Below are positions 5,190 to 13,654 of a stretch of DNA of 30,450 bases, one piece after another; positions within the stretch are counted from its first letter, which is position 1; the number at the start of each line of letters is the position of its first letter. The translations under genes were made by a program, and so were the position numbers. The DNA is from a virus. Location: positions 694-31,143 of IMG/VR virus record IMGVR_UViG_3300001097_000040, one strand, 5' to 3'. A model generated the notes under the pieces. It had not been told where the DNA came from. It saw only the letters and a list, made by a program, of their open reading frames with translations, and made no database searches.

Positions 5190-5405
5190 GGAACTCTACC
5201 TTGGGTACGTTGTCGCTGCGGTTTTAGGCGTCCCTCGAATCTGTTGCGAGGTAACATGAAGTTTGCACTTCAGCTGAGTATTGCCGACGGTAGCTTGCTG
5301 CCAGAGCAAGCCAAGTACTTATTCAAAGTAACAGCGTATTAATCGGCGATAGCTACGACAGGGCTATTCTGGAATCGTAACCAGAGCTAACATAGGAGAT
5401 ATTAA
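5190..5405 (+). other. GC-richer structured leader between tRNA-Tyr and terS
   Basis: Several stems are visible: CCTCG/CGAGG around 5233-5252, a 6-bp TGAAGT/ACTTCA hairpin at about 5257-5272, a 7-bp stem 5293-5299 with 5305-5311 around GCCAG, ATAGC/GCTAT around 5349-5368, and TCTGG/CCAGA around 5368-5386. The segment begins immediately after the CCA of the tRNA-Tyr and ends at the terS ribosome binding site. It could be the 3' part of a larger RNA element or a leader controlling terS. Confidence 0.4.
5256..5342 (+). CDS. possible 28-residue peptide
   Basis: A short frame starts at ATG 5256 with GAGG 4 bases upstream and reads MKFALQLSIADGSLLPEQ, ending KYLFKVTAY. The spacing and plausible residue mix argue for a real peptide. 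Against this, the same DNA forms at least two stable hairpins, and the ORF is short enough to arise by chance. I do not recognise it. It could be a leader peptide in front of terS. Confidence 0.3.
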   Translation: MKFALQLSIADGSLLPEQAKYLFKVTAY

Positions 5406-5750
5406 ATGTTTATAAAAGGTAAATCAGGTAACCCGCAGGGAAGACCAATTAAACAAGAAACTAAGGCAGATAAGCCAACAAACCGCGAACTAAAAGAACG
5501 TGAGTTGGTTATGCTATTAAGGCGAATTAAGCCACATATAGCTGAAGCTATTGTACAGGCTGCAAGTATCATGAAGAACCAAGAAGCTTCTCATCAAAAT
5601 CAATTAAAAGCTGCAACTATCCTTTTGGATAACTATCGCAGATTAACTTTAGATATGTATGACACAGAAGAAGCACAAGATGAAGCAGGGCTTGAGATTC
5701 AACAGCAGAATGCTCCGGTCTTTAGCTTAAAAGTAATTAACTCAGATTAA
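5406..5750 (+). CDS. terS: terminase small subunit
   Basis: The 114-residue protein begins with a KSGNPQGRP motif, the N-terminal DNA-contacting signature seen in many phage TerS-like proteins (DUF5681 type). It continues with a basic, helical segment (NRELKERELVMLLRRIKPHIAEAIVQAA) and a second helical part suited to oligomerisation. An AGGAG Shine-Dalgarno precedes the ATG by 8 bases. It ends 8 bases before terL, the usual terS-terL order. TerS recognises the packaging site and feeds DNA to TerL. The call rests mainly on motif plus position. Confidence 0.85.
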   Translation: MFIKGKSGNPQGRPIKQETKADKPTNRELKERELVMLLRRIKPHIAEAIVQAASIMKNQEASHQNQLKAATILLDNYRRLTLDMYDTEEAQDEAGLEIQQQNAPVFSLKVINSD

Positions 5751-5758
5751 GGATGTAA

Positions 5759-8218
5759 ATGTCAAGTAACATTGTATTTTCACCTGCATCTAGTGCTCAG
5801 GAACAATTCTTGATGAGTGATGCAGATATTACATTCTATGGTGGAGCTGCTGGTTCTGGTAAGGCACTTAGACATGGTGAGAAAGTGCTTACTGATGTTG
5901 GTTTCAAGAATGTAGAAGATATCTATATTGGCGAAACAGTAATAACACACAAGAACACAAAGGAAAAAGTAACAGGTATATTCCCACAGGGTGTAGTAGA
6001 TATTTACAGGGTTGAGATGCAAGATGCTTCTACTGTAGATGTTTGCGGTGAGCACCTTTGGTCTTACCATGAAGCTAGAGGCAGAGGCAAGGTTAAGGTT
6101 GATACAACTCTTCATCTTTTGAGTAGACTAGGTAAAGGTTTCAGACCTATACTACCTCTTACAGAGCCTGTAGGCTTTGATAAAGAGCAGTTAGATATAG
6201 CCCCATATACACTTGGTGCGCTTATTGGTGATGGATGCTTAGTATCAACTATTGCTACTATTACCTCTCAAGATGTAGAGATTATTGATAGAATTCGCAG
6301 TGAAGGTTATACTGTAAATAGGTACTCATCGGAGAAACCTAATAATGTATTTATGTACGGTGTTCAAAAACTAGTACCTGCACTAAAGAAATTAAACTTA
6401 TACGGTAAAAGGTCTGAAACTAAGTTCATACCAGAAGAATATAAAAGAAGTACAGTAGAAGATCGTTTTAATCTTATACAGGGTTTGATGGATACAGATG
6501 GATATGTAGACGCAGGCGGTGCTTGTTATTATTCTACTGCATCTGAAGTACTAGCTTCGGATATCAAACAGGTATTGCATTCACTTGGGTTTACTTGTTC
6601 GATTAAGGTTAAAAAGACGTATTACAGAAACAAGTTAGGTGCTAAGGTAGCATGCTTAGATTCATACAACTTATATATCAGAGGTAAATATCAGAGCAAA
6701 CTCTTTAGTTTACCTAGAAAAAGTACAAGGACTAAGTTCAAGGTTACTGGTAATCGCATAATCAGCATAACAAAAGTTGCTTCAGATTACGCTACATGCA
6801 TAAGTATTTCAGGTGAAGACAGATTATTCTTAACCAGTAATTACATTGTTACTCACAATTCGCACTGTCTTTTAGGTGCATTTCTGAAGTTCTGTCATCA
6901 CCCTAGAACTCGTGGTGTAATCTTTAGACGAACCACTAAACAGATCTCTAATCCAGGTGGCTTATTCGATTCAGCAGTAAATCTGTATAAAAAAGTAGAT
7001 CCTAAGCTAAGAGTAAAAGTTCGTGAACAGGAGTTAATATTCAGTTCTGGAGCTACCTTACGTTTTGGATATTTAGATACTGCTTCCGACAAGTACAACT
7101 ATCAAGGTGCAGAACTAACGTTTCTAGGCTTTGATGAAATACAGCAGTTGAATCAAGATAACGTAGTTTACATGCTTTCACGTCTACGTTCTACTTCTGT
7201 GGACTATAAGAAGCAAGCATTTGCTACAGGCAATCCAGACTACGATAGTTTTATTAGAGAGTGGGTAGAGTTCGCCTTAGATGAACGTGGGATACCAATT
7301 AGAAAAGAAGTATACCCTATGCGCTACATGGTGCAAGTAGCAGGTGGATCTCTTATATGGTCGGATAGTAAACTAGAACTAGAAGATACTTATGGTTCTG
7401 GAGATCAATCTGGTATTCTTACGTTTAAGTTCATACCAGGTACAATCTACGATAACCCTCCGCTGATGAAAGCAGACCCTACCTATATATCTAAGCTCAA
7501 GGCATTGCCTAGAGTAGAAATGGAACGGTTGCTTCTAGGCTCATGGTACGCTCGCCAGCAGTCCTCTGGGTTGTTTAAACGCGAGTGGGTGCAAGAGGTA
7601 GATCTACCTAACGGAAGAGCTAAGAAGCGCATTAGAGCATGGGATCTTGCCTTTAGCTTGCCTTCGGAGCAGTACCCTAATCCAGACTGGACACGTGGCG
7701 TGCTAATGTCAAAGGATAGTGCTAATGTTTATACTGTAGAAGATCTACGGTCTATGCGAGATAGAGTACACAATGTAGAGAAAATGATCTTTGAGACTGC
7801 AGTGCATGACGGTCAAGATGTAACAGTATCTATCCCTCTTGATCCTGCTGCTGCTGCTGGGGCGTATGCGAGAGATTTACAGCGCAAATTAGGAGAGATG
7901 GGATTCAACGTAAGGTTGTCTAAACCAGTTAAATCAAAGGTTACTCGATTTGCACCATTCTCAAGTGTATCACAAGCTGGTTTTATTAATGTAGTAAAAG
8001 CAGACTGGAACAAAGCGTTTTATGACGAACTTGAAGTCTTCGATGGTGACCCTAAAAAGAAAGATGACATTGCAGACGTTTGTTCAGATGCCTTTCTTTT
8101 GTTAAATAAAGAGCTAGTTATTCCTACGTTTTCACTGCCTGACTTCACAGGTTCAAACCCCTTTGGATCGGGTGCTTCTGGTGTAATACCTGAGTATCGC
8201 AGTTCATTAGTATCATAA
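5759..8218 (+). CDS. terL: terminase large subunit precursor, interrupted by an intein
   Basis: The 819-residue precursor encodes the DNA-packaging motor. The N-extein (residues 1-35) ends GGAAGSGK and the C-extein (368-819) begins SHCLLG; removal of residues 36-367 restores a Walker A motif GGAAGSGKS. Walker B with the catalytic Glu is at FLGFDE (about 455-460). The RNase H-like nuclease is seen as IRAWDLAFS (Asp629) and KDDIADVCSD (Asp769-777 cluster). The spliced protein would be 487 residues, a normal TerL size. Without splicing the ATPase P-loop is broken, so packaging depends on splicing. The gene follows terS and precedes the portal gene, with an AAGGATG ribosome binding site. Confidence 0.97.
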   Translation: MSSNIVFSPASSAQEQFLMSDADITFYGGAAGSGKALRHGEKVLTDVGFKNVEDIYIGETVITHKNTKEKVTGIFPQGVVDIYRVEMQDASTVDVCGEHLWSYHEARGRGKVKVDTTLHLLSRLGKGFRPILPLTEPVGFDKEQLDIAPYTLGALIGDGCLVSTIATITSQDVEIIDRIRSEGYTVNRYSSEKPNNVFMYGVQKLVPALKKLNLYGKRSETKFIPEEYKRSTVEDRFNLIQGLMDTDGYVDAGGACYYSTASEVLASDIKQVLHSLGFTCSIKVKKTYYRNKLGAKVACLDSYNLYIRGKYQSKLFSLPRKSTRTKFKVTGNRIISITKVASDYATCISISGEDRLFLTSNYIVTHNSHCLLGAFLKFCHHPRTRGVIFRRTTKQISNPGGLFDSAVNLYKKVDPKLRVKVREQELIFSSGATLRFGYLDTASDKYNYQGAELTFLGFDEIQQLNQDNVVYMLSRLRSTSVDYKKQAFATGNPDYDSFIREWVEFALDERGIPIRKEVYPMRYMVQVAGGSLIWSDSKLELEDTYGSGDQSGILTFKFIPGTIYDNPPLMKADPTYISKLKALPRVEMERLLLGSWYARQQSSGLFKREWVQEVDLPNGRAKKRIRAWDLAFSLPSEQYPNPDWTRGVLMSKDSANVYTVEDLRSMRDRVHNVEKMIFETAVHDGQDVTVSIPLDPAAAAGAYARDLQRKLGEMGFNVRLSKPVKSKVTRFAPFSSVSQAGFINVVKADWNKAFYDELEVFDGDPKKKDDIADVCSDAFLLLNKELVIPTFSLPDFTGSNPFGSGASGVIPEYRSSLVS
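5864..6859 (+). mobile_element. intein with LAGLIDADG homing endonuclease in terL
   Basis: The 332-residue intein occupies precursor residues 36-367. It starts with Ala (ALRHGEKVLTD) instead of Cys or Ser and ends THN before Ser368, so the C-terminal Asn and the +1 Ser nucleophile are in place. Block B is VDVCGEHLW with His99, where the usual Thr is replaced by Cys96. Two LAGLIDADG-like helices, LGALIGDGC (152-160) and LIQGLMDTDG (239-248), frame the endonuclease domain. Block F reads SGEDRLFLTSNYIVTHN. An Ala1 start means the first acyl shift cannot occur; as in known Ala1 (KlbA-type) inteins, the +1 residue would attack directly. Endonuclease activity looks possible since both acidic positions are present. 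Confidence 0.95.
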
Positions 8219-8233
8219 TAAAAGGAGCCGTTA

Positions 8234-9709
8234 ATGGCACGTAAATCAAATAGTAATTTAGTACAGAAATCATTTAGCGAAGATCCAGAGCGTTTTAAAT
8301 TAAGTGAAACTGGCTATCTTGGTTTGAATGTCTTTAATGGCGTATCTAACGATGAATTAAAACGCGAGTTGAACTTTCCGCACAGTATTGCTACTTATAA
8401 GCAAATGTCTTACCACGGAACAATTAACTCAGCTTTAACATTATTTGATAACTTAATCGGAAAAGCTGATTGGATATTTAAACCAGTAGCTGGAGCTTCA
8501 GCTAAAGAGCTGCGTGAAGCTGAGGTTATAAATGAAATGATGCAAGATATGAAGGACTACAGCTGGTCTGACTTTATATCTGAAGCTCTCTCTGCAAATA
8601 TGTATGGTTTCTCTGTGCATGAAAAAGTATACCGTAGGCGTTTAAAATCCAATGGATCTAAATACGATGACGGTATCATTGGCTGGAAAAAGCTACCAAT
8701 CAGAAGTCAAGAGACAATTGAGAAGTTTATATTCAGTGAAGATGGTAATGAAGTAAGAGGTGTCAAGCAGAATTTATCTGCTATTTCAGACGTCTATAAT
8801 CGCTATAGTACACGTACTAATAACGAAGTCATTTTAGGTAGAAGTAAGATTATCTTATTTAAAGCAGGTAAGCACAAAGGAGATCCTTTTGGTAAGTCCA
8901 TGCTAAGAGATGCGTATCTGTCTTGGCGGTTTCTAAGTGTAATCGAAGAGATTGAAGCTAACGGTGTAGCTAAAGATTTAGTTGGACTTCCTGTGCTAAA
9001 GCTACCTCCGCAGTATTTATCTGCAGATGCATCTACGGATCAAAAGGCTATTAGATCGTATTATGAAAACGTAATGCGTAATATGCAGCTAAATCAACAA
9101 TCTGCTTTAATTTTACCTCAAGCTCATGATCCAGATACCAAACAGCCTCTATTTGAATTAGAGTTACTATCGTTAAATGGTAGTAAAGCAATGGATACTT
9201 CTAAGATTAAAGAGTACTACAAGAATTCAATCTTAACTTCTCTATTTGCAGATATTCTTGTATTAGGGCAGTCTGGCGGTGGCTCTAATGCTTTAGGTCA
9301 AGTTAAGAATTCACTTTCAGCTACTGCAGCCGAAGCAATGCTAAGAAAAATTCGTGATGTAATTAACGAAGATTTGATCAAGCAGACGTATGAACTAAAT
9401 TCATGGGATATATCTAGAATGGGTTACATGGACTTTGATAACCTAGAGTCTGAAGATCTTGAGTCATTCTCTAAAGCAGTCCAACGTTTTGCAAGTACTT
9501 CTGTTCTTGAAGTTGATCGTTCTGTTCTAAATAGAGTTCGTGAAGCTATTGGAGTAGATAGTCTCCCTGTAGAGCAAGAGCCAAACAAAGAGTACTTACC
9601 TGCTATGACTTCTCGAAGTGGAGACGGCTTTAAAACAGCAGGTGAAGGTACTTCTCTTGGGCCAACTGGTGCAGATACTTCTAGTAATAACTTAGAAAAT
9701 GCAGGCTAA
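8234..9709 (+). CDS. portal protein (DUF935/Mu gp29-like)
   Basis: The 491-residue protein directly follows terL with a strong AAAGGAG ribosome binding site. The middle part (SYHGTINSALTLFDNLIGKA, then WSDFISEALSANMYGFSVHEKVY) matches the general pattern of Mu gp29-type portals. A later segment, LVLGQSGGGSNALGQ, resembles the conserved loop before the long helix. The C-terminus is low-complexity and probably disordered. Twelve copies normally form the ring through which DNA enters and to which the neck binds. Its last codons overlap the next ORF by 11 bases. Motif evidence is moderate; gene order makes it strong. Confidence 0.92.
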   Translation: MARKSNSNLVQKSFSEDPERFKLSETGYLGLNVFNGVSNDELKRELNFPHSIATYKQMSYHGTINSALTLFDNLIGKADWIFKPVAGASAKELREAEVINEMMQDMKDYSWSDFISEALSANMYGFSVHEKVYRRRLKSNGSKYDDGIIGWKKLPIRSQETIEKFIFSEDGNEVRGVKQNLSAISDVYNRYSTRTNNEVILGRSKIILFKAGKHKGDPFGKSMLRDAYLSWRFLSVIEEIEANGVAKDLVGLPVLKLPPQYLSADASTDQKAIRSYYENVMRNMQLNQQSALILPQAHDPDTKQPLFELELLSLNGSKAMDTSKIKEYYKNSILTSLFADILVLGQSGGGSNALGQVKNSLSATAAEAMLRKIRDVINEDLIKQTYELNSWDISRMGYMDFDNLESEDLESFSKAVQRFASTSVLEVDRSVLNRVREAIGVDSLPVEQEPNKEYLPAMTSRSGDGFKTAGEGTSLGPTGADTSSNNLENAG

Positions 9710-10106
9710 GGAAGGTAGTCTATCGCAGGCTAACCAGAAAACAGCTTATGTCTATTGGCTGCATTTAAAAGAGCACACCGATGTATTCTTAGAAGGATAT
9801 GTCGGTGTTACTACTAGGTCAATAGATATCAGAGTTAAAGAGCATATAAGTAAATTCAAAAGTTCTTATAATAGCTATAATCCACTGCACTTAGCTCTTT
9901 CCACATCCAACTTAGACTCTCTTATAATAACTCGTTTATGCATCTGCTCAGAGAGTGAAGCTTATTGCATTGAGAAGCTCTTTAGACCTTTTGAATACAT
10001 GGGTTGGAACATCAGCGCAGGTGGCAAGCTGCCAGATAGCGTAAGATATAAAATATATAGCATAAATAGCATAAATAGGGATACAAATGCAACCAGCAAA
10101 TATTGA
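9699..10106 (+). CDS. GIY-YIG endonuclease-like protein
   Basis: A 135-residue ORF overlaps the portal stop by 11 bases. It has the GIY-YIG layout: VYW at 18-20, YVG at 34-36, Arg45 and His49 in IRVKEH, a likely catalytic Glu92 in EAYCIEKLFRP, and an Asn at 104 in GWNISAGG. Length fits a bare catalytic domain without an added DNA-binding module. Such proteins are usually selfish homing enzymes or phage nucleases that degrade host DNA. Its position inside a tightly packed structural operon, overlapping genes on both sides, suggests insertion between portal and neck genes. No clear Shine-Dalgarno is visible, so it may be translated by coupling to the portal. Confidence 0.8.
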   Translation: MQAKEGSLSQANQKTAYVYWLHLKEHTDVFLEGYVGVTTRSIDIRVKEHISKFKSSYNSYNPLHLALSTSNLDSLIITRLCICSESEAYCIEKLFRPFEYMGWNISAGGKLPDSVRYKIYSINSINRDTNATSKY

Positions 10107-10443
10107 TCTGGAGGTTTACAAGGGGTCTACTTTTGTTAAAATTATCCAATGGAAAACCGGCACAACACCTGTAGCAGTTAATCTTACTGGTTGCACTGCT
10201 AGAATGCACATTAGACGAGCAGTAAATGATACTGCAGTTTTAGATATACTAACAACGCAGAATTTAAGACTAGAGATTCACGAACCTTTGGAAGGTAAGT
10301 TTAAAATTATAATTCCAGCTAATGTTTCTACAGCATATGCATTTTCAAGTGCAGTATATGACCTTGAGATTGTGTTTTCTAATAGTACAGTAACTAGGGT
10401 TATTCAAGGATGTTTAATTGCATCGCCAGAGGTAACAAGATGA
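10087..10443 (+). CDS. virion structural protein, beta-sandwich-like (neck or fibre base)
   Basis: This 118-residue protein starts inside the end of the GIY-YIG ORF, with AGGGAT as ribosome binding site. The sequence is beta-rich (LEVYKGSTFVKIIQWKTG, later SSAVYDLEIVFSN and a C-terminal SPEVTR). The pattern GSTFVKIIQW followed by YDLEIV and SPEVTR is one I have seen near fibre genes of other phages as an unnamed structural protein. It is translationally coupled to the next gene through an ATGA overlap. It probably caps or anchors the fibre proteins encoded downstream. The exact role is not established. Confidence 0.7.
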   Translation: MQPANIDLEVYKGSTFVKIIQWKTGTTPVAVNLTGCTARMHIRRAVNDTAVLDILTTQNLRLEIHEPLEGKFKIIIPANVSTAYAFSSAVYDLEIVFSNSTVTRVIQGCLIASPEVTR

Positions 10444-10661
10444 CAACTATTATAATTGAAACACCTGGTATTACTACAGTTATTACTGAGTTTGAACAAG
10501 GACCACCAGGAGCAGACGGTATTCAGAATATTAGCGCTGCACTTGATGTCAGTACTTTAAATAAACTACAGGGTTCTTTATTAGTATACTCAACTGCAAA
10601 TGAGAAATGGATTGCTACCAATCAGCTCGAAAACCAGAATATCGATGCTGGTACTTACTAA
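10440..10661 (+). CDS. small virion-associated protein with GPPGADG motif
   Basis: A 73-residue protein whose ATG overlaps the previous stop (ATGA), with AGAGG as ribosome binding site. The frame opens 30 bases earlier, but that part lacks a good start. It has a short collagen-like patch (QGPPGADG, about residues 24-31) and ends in NIDAGTY. The next protein ends in VDGGTY, so this C-terminal motif is shared. Short proteins of this type sit before fibre genes in several phages. It is likely a fibre or neck adaptor, inferred from position and motif only. Confidence 0.7.
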   Translation: MTTIIIETPGITTVITEFEQGPPGADGIQNISAALDVSTLNKLQGSLLVYSTANEKWIATNQLENQNIDAGTY

Positions 10662-10675
10662 TTTAAGGGAAAATT

Positions 10676-12007
10676 ATGGCTTCTACAGTAAGAATCAAAC
10701 GCTCCGAAGTAACAGGTAATCCAAGCATTCTTGGTCAAGGCCAGTTAGCTTATTCTGCTCTATCAGATAACGGCTCAAACGGTGGTGACCGTCTATACAT
10801 CGGCATGGGTACTGAGACTGAAGGTAATTCAGTAAATCACGTGATCATCGGTGGCAAGCGATATACCGATATGGTCGACGCTGGTACTGCAGCTAACACA
10901 GTGAGTGCTATTGTAAAGAGAGATGCTTCAGGCAACTTTGCAGCTAACGCAATTACTGCAGCATTACTTGGTAACTCAAGCACAGCTACAAGATGGTTAA
11001 ATGCACGTAGCATAGGTTTAACTGGAGATGCTATTGCAACTTTTGCTGCTGTAGACGGTACTTCAAATCTTTCTACTGCTTTGACCCTAGCTACTGTTAA
11101 CTCAAGTATAGGCACATACGGTAGTGCTTCTACAATCCCAATTGTTACTGTAAACGCTAAAGGTCTAGTAACTGCTGTAAGTACAGCTAGCGTAGCTAGT
11201 AGCCTTAGCATTGCAGGAGGTACTGGTACAGACGGTGTTAACCTATTAACAGATACTCTAACCTTTACAGGAGGAACTGGTGTCGCTACTACAGTTACCA
11301 ATAATACTGTAACATTAGCGATTGGACAAGCAGTTGCTCCAACAAGTAACGTAGTATTTAACAACGTAAACATAAATGGTACTCTTACAAGTGATGACAT
11401 TACTTCTGAGAACATTAACGTAACTGGTAATGCAATAATTACAGGTAACTTAACTGTACAAGGCACAACGACTACTATAAACAGTACTACTTTGGCTGTA
11501 GGTGATAAAAACATTGAGTTAGCTAAAGATGCTGTTGATGCAGCTGGTGCTAATGGAGGAGGTCTTACATTAATAGGGCCAACTGTCCCTGCAACTTTCA
11601 CCTACTCAAATGCAGACGATCGCTGGAACTTAAATAAAAATCTAAATGTAAGTACTGTTCACGGCGCTTTATCTGGTAATGCTAGTACTGCAACAACTTG
11701 GCAAACTGCACGCAATCTGAGTCTAACTGGTGATGCTACTGCTACTCTTTCTGCTGTAAACGGTGGTGCTTCTGTGTCGGCTGCTCTGACCCTAGCTGCA
11801 GTTAACTCCAACTCAGGCACTTTTGGTAATTCAGTAACAGTTCCTAACTTTACAATAAATGCTAAAGGCTTAGTAACTGCAGCTGGCTCAACTGCTATTC
11901 CAACTGCAAGCACTTCAGTCCTAGGTCTTTCCAAGTTCGATAATACTGACTTTTTAGTAACAGCAGGTTTGGTTTCTATATCTCAAGTAGATGGTGGAAC
12001 ATACTAA
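10676..12007 (+). CDS. fibre/structural protein with internal duplication
   Basis: A 443-residue beta-rich protein, low in Cys and charged residues, of the kind that forms trimeric fibres. It contains two related copies of about 75 residues, near 98-171 and 332-407; each runs from GNSSTATRW or GNASTATTW through LTGDA and ALTLA to VNAKGLVTA or [16 protein letters not shown]-type repeats are typical of phage fibre shafts. The N-terminus ([23 protein letters not shown]) resembles attachment domains of fibre proteins. The protein ends in VDGGTY like its upstream neighbour. A GGGAAAATT stretch serves as ribosome binding site, and a strong terminator follows. Location between portal and protease suggests a neck or head fibre. 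Confidence 0.8.
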   Translation: MASTVRIKRSEVTGNPSILGQGQLAYSALSDNGSNGGDRLYIGMGTETEGNSVNHVIIGGKRYTDMVDAGTAANTVSAIVKRDASGNFAANAITAALLGNSSTATRWLNARSIGLTGDAIATFAAVDGTSNLSTALTLATVNSSIGTYGSASTIPIVTVNAKGLVTAVSTASVASSLSIAGGTGTDGVNLLTDTLTFTGGTGVATTVTNNTVTLAIGQAVAPTSNVVFNNVNINGTLTSDDITSENINVTGNAIITGNLTVQGTTTTINSTTLAVGDKNIELAKDAVDAAGANGGGLTLIGPTVPATFTYSNADDRWNLNKNLNVSTVHGALSGNASTATTWQTARNLSLTGDATATLSAVNGGASVSAALTLAAVNSNSGTFGNSVTVPNFTINAKGLVTAAGSTAIPTASTSVLGLSKFDNTDFLVTAGLVSISQVDGGTY

Positions 12008-12022
12008 ATAATTATCAATAAC

Positions 12023-12050
12023 AGGTGGTTTTTACCGCCTTTTCTTTTTA
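12023..12050 (+). terminator. terminator between the two fibre genes
   Basis: A 7-bp stem (12023-12029 with 12034-12040, one T-G pair), 4-base loop and a TTTTCTTTTT tail. No promoter was found between it and the next ORF, so it probably reduces rather than stops transcription into the S74 fibre. Confidence 0.85.
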
Positions 12051-12069
12051 CCTTTATTAAGGATTGCAA

Positions 12070-13644
12070 ATGTCAAGTAAAATTATATTAAAGAAATCAT
12101 CTGTCGCTGAAAAAGTACCTTTATCCTCAGACTTGGATTTCGGTGAGTTAGCTATTAACTATACAGACAGTAAATTATACTTTAAGAAGTCAGATGGAAC
12201 TATTGATTCTTTTATACCAGTAGCGGTTACTTCGGTTGGTGGTAATACAGGAGCGGTTACTGATTCACAACTATTATCTTCAATTAAGAATGTAGACGGA
12301 GCTGGTAGCGGGTTAGATGCAGACACATTGGACGGTTTAAACTCCAGTTCTTTTTACTTATCTAGCAACCCAAGTTCTTACACTTCTAACACAGGGACTG
12401 TTACTTCAGTATCTGCTACAGCTCCTATTATATCTTCTGGTGGAGCTACACCTACTGTTTCAATACCTGCAGCTACATCTTCTGTTGACGGTTTTATGAC
12501 TGCTGCTTATGCAACTAAGCTTAACGGTATTGCAGCTGGTGCTCAAGTTAACGTACCAACAGACTTAGGTGTAACTGCTGCAGCTACTACTCTTACAGTT
12601 ACAAGTAGTACTGGTGCTAACGTAGTTATACCTGCTTCAACTACAGCTTTAGCTGGATTAATTACTGCTGCTGAGACTGTAAAGCTTAACGGTATTGCAG
12701 CTGGTGCTCAAGTTAATACAGGTATTAATAGCGGCACTAACACAGGTGATCAGACAAATATAAGCGGAAATGCAGCCACTGCTACAGCCTTATCAGCAAA
12801 TTTGCCTGTAGCCCGTCTCAATAGTGGTGCTAGTGCTTCATCAAGTACATTCTGGCGTGGAGACGGTACCTGGTCTGCTGGGGTATCTGGCCCGACAGGC
12901 GCTACAGGGCCTCAAGGTGCTACAGGTACAACAGGCGCTACAGGGCCTCAAGGTACAACAGGCGATACAGGGCCTCAAGGTACAACAGGCGCTACAGGGC
13001 CTCAGGGTACTACAGGTACAACAGGCGATACAGGCCCTCAGGGTACTACAGGAGCATCTGGAGCTACTATTCTTAATACGGGTAACACATGGACAGGTTA
13101 TAACTACTTCAAATCTACCGGAAACACAGGGAACTCAAATAATCCCCCACTTCAAGCTTACTCTGATGATAACACTGGCGCTTTTATGTCTTTTAACCGA
13201 GGGGGTTACTATGCTATAAACATGGGTCTGGATTCCGATAACGTATTTAGGATAGGCGGCTGGTCTGCCGCTGTAAACAGATTGCAAATGGATATGAGTG
13301 GTAATCTTACGATGTCTGGTAACGTTACGGCAAACTCAGACGAGAGGCTTAAGAAGGGTTGGTTAAACCTACCCGAAGATTTTATAGCTAAACTTGCAAA
13401 AGTCAAATCAGGTACTTATACACGTATTGATTCTGATACTCGACAAGCTGGGTCTTCTGCACAAGATTGGCAAAAGCTATTACCTGAAGTGGTTCAAGAG
13501 GCTAATGACGAAGATAGAACACTGTCTTTAGCTTACGGTAATGCAGCGTTAGTCTCTGTAGTAGAACTTGCAAAATATAACATACAACTACAAGCCAGAA
13601 TCGAAAAGCTTGAGGCACTTGTTAACAAACTAATTGCAGATTAA
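12070..13644 (+). CDS. receptor-binding fibre with collagen-like shaft and Peptidase_S74 chaperone
   Basis: A 524-residue trimeric fibre. The N-terminus ([19 protein letters not shown]) is an attachment type common in phage fibres. A duplicated [12 protein letters not shown] occurs at about 150-161 and 205-216. Residues 274-331 are a collagen-like Gly-X-Y shaft ([10 protein letters not shown] units). The C-terminal 100 residues form an intramolecular chaperone of the Peptidase_S74 family: NSDERLKK at 422-429 carries the self-cleavage Ser423 and nearby Lys, and the last 25 residues are a coiled coil. After trimerisation the chaperone should cut itself off before Ser423. ATG 12070 has AAGGA 5 bases upstream, so it is chosen over the TTG two codons earlier. 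Confidence 0.93.
   Translation: MSSKIILKKSSVAEKVPLSSDLDFGELAINYTDSKLYFKKSDGTIDSFIPVAVTSVGGNTGAVTDSQLLSSIKNVDGAGSGLDADTLDGLNSSSFYLSSNPSSYTSNTGTVTSVSATAPIISSGGATPTVSIPAATSSVDGFMTAAYATKLNGIAAGAQVNVPTDLGVTAAATTLTVTSSTGANVVIPASTTALAGLITAAETVKLNGIAAGAQVNTGINSGTNTGDQTNISGNAATATALSANLPVARLNSGASASSSTFWRGDGTWSAGVSGPTGATGPQGATGTTGATGPQGTTGDTGPQGTTGATGPQGTTGTTGDTGPQGTTGASGATILNTGNTWTGYNYFKSTGNTGNSNNPPLQAYSDDNTGAFMSFNRGGYYAINMGLDSDNVFRIGGWSAAVNRLQMDMSGNLTMSGNVTANSDERLKKGWLNLPEDFIAKLAKVKSGTYTRIDSDTRQAGSSAQDWQKLLPEVVQEANDEDRTLSLAYGNAALVSVVELAKYNIQLQARIEKLEALVNKLIAD
12889..13062 (+). repeat. collagen-like coding repeats
   Basis: Near-identical units built from GGCGCTACAGGGCCTCAAGG and ACAACAGGC-type blocks encode the Gly-X-Y shaft of the fibre. 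The high DNA identity between units points to recent expansion by slippage or recombination, so fibre length may vary between relatives. Confidence 0.9.
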
Positions 13645-13654
13645 TTTATTATAC

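Noticed and set aside
5120-5342. tmRNA
   Set aside because: A tRNA-like element is followed by a short ORF, but the order is wrong for a one-piece tmRNA, there is no Ala-type G-U acceptor pair, and the ORF does not end in an ALAA-like tag.
5780-6115. Minus-strand ORF opposite the start of terL
   Set aside because: It crosses the extein-intein junction on the opposite strand and shows no recognisable features.
5864-6859. terL interruption as a group I intron or a frame-breaking insertion
   Set aside because: The frame stays open throughout and shows intein splicing blocks and a C-terminal His-Asn; an intron would not keep the frame with these motifs.
10837-11601. Long minus-strand ORF opposite the fibre gene (also 11659-11934 and 24271-24765)
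   Set aside because: These are antisense shadows of Ala/Thr/Gly-rich structural genes; they have no start signals and the sense genes are well supported.
12824-13219. Second plus-strand ORF rich in LQGLKVQQA repeats
   Set aside because: It is the alternative frame of the collagen-like DNA repeats in the S74 fibre; no ribosome binding site and no domain.
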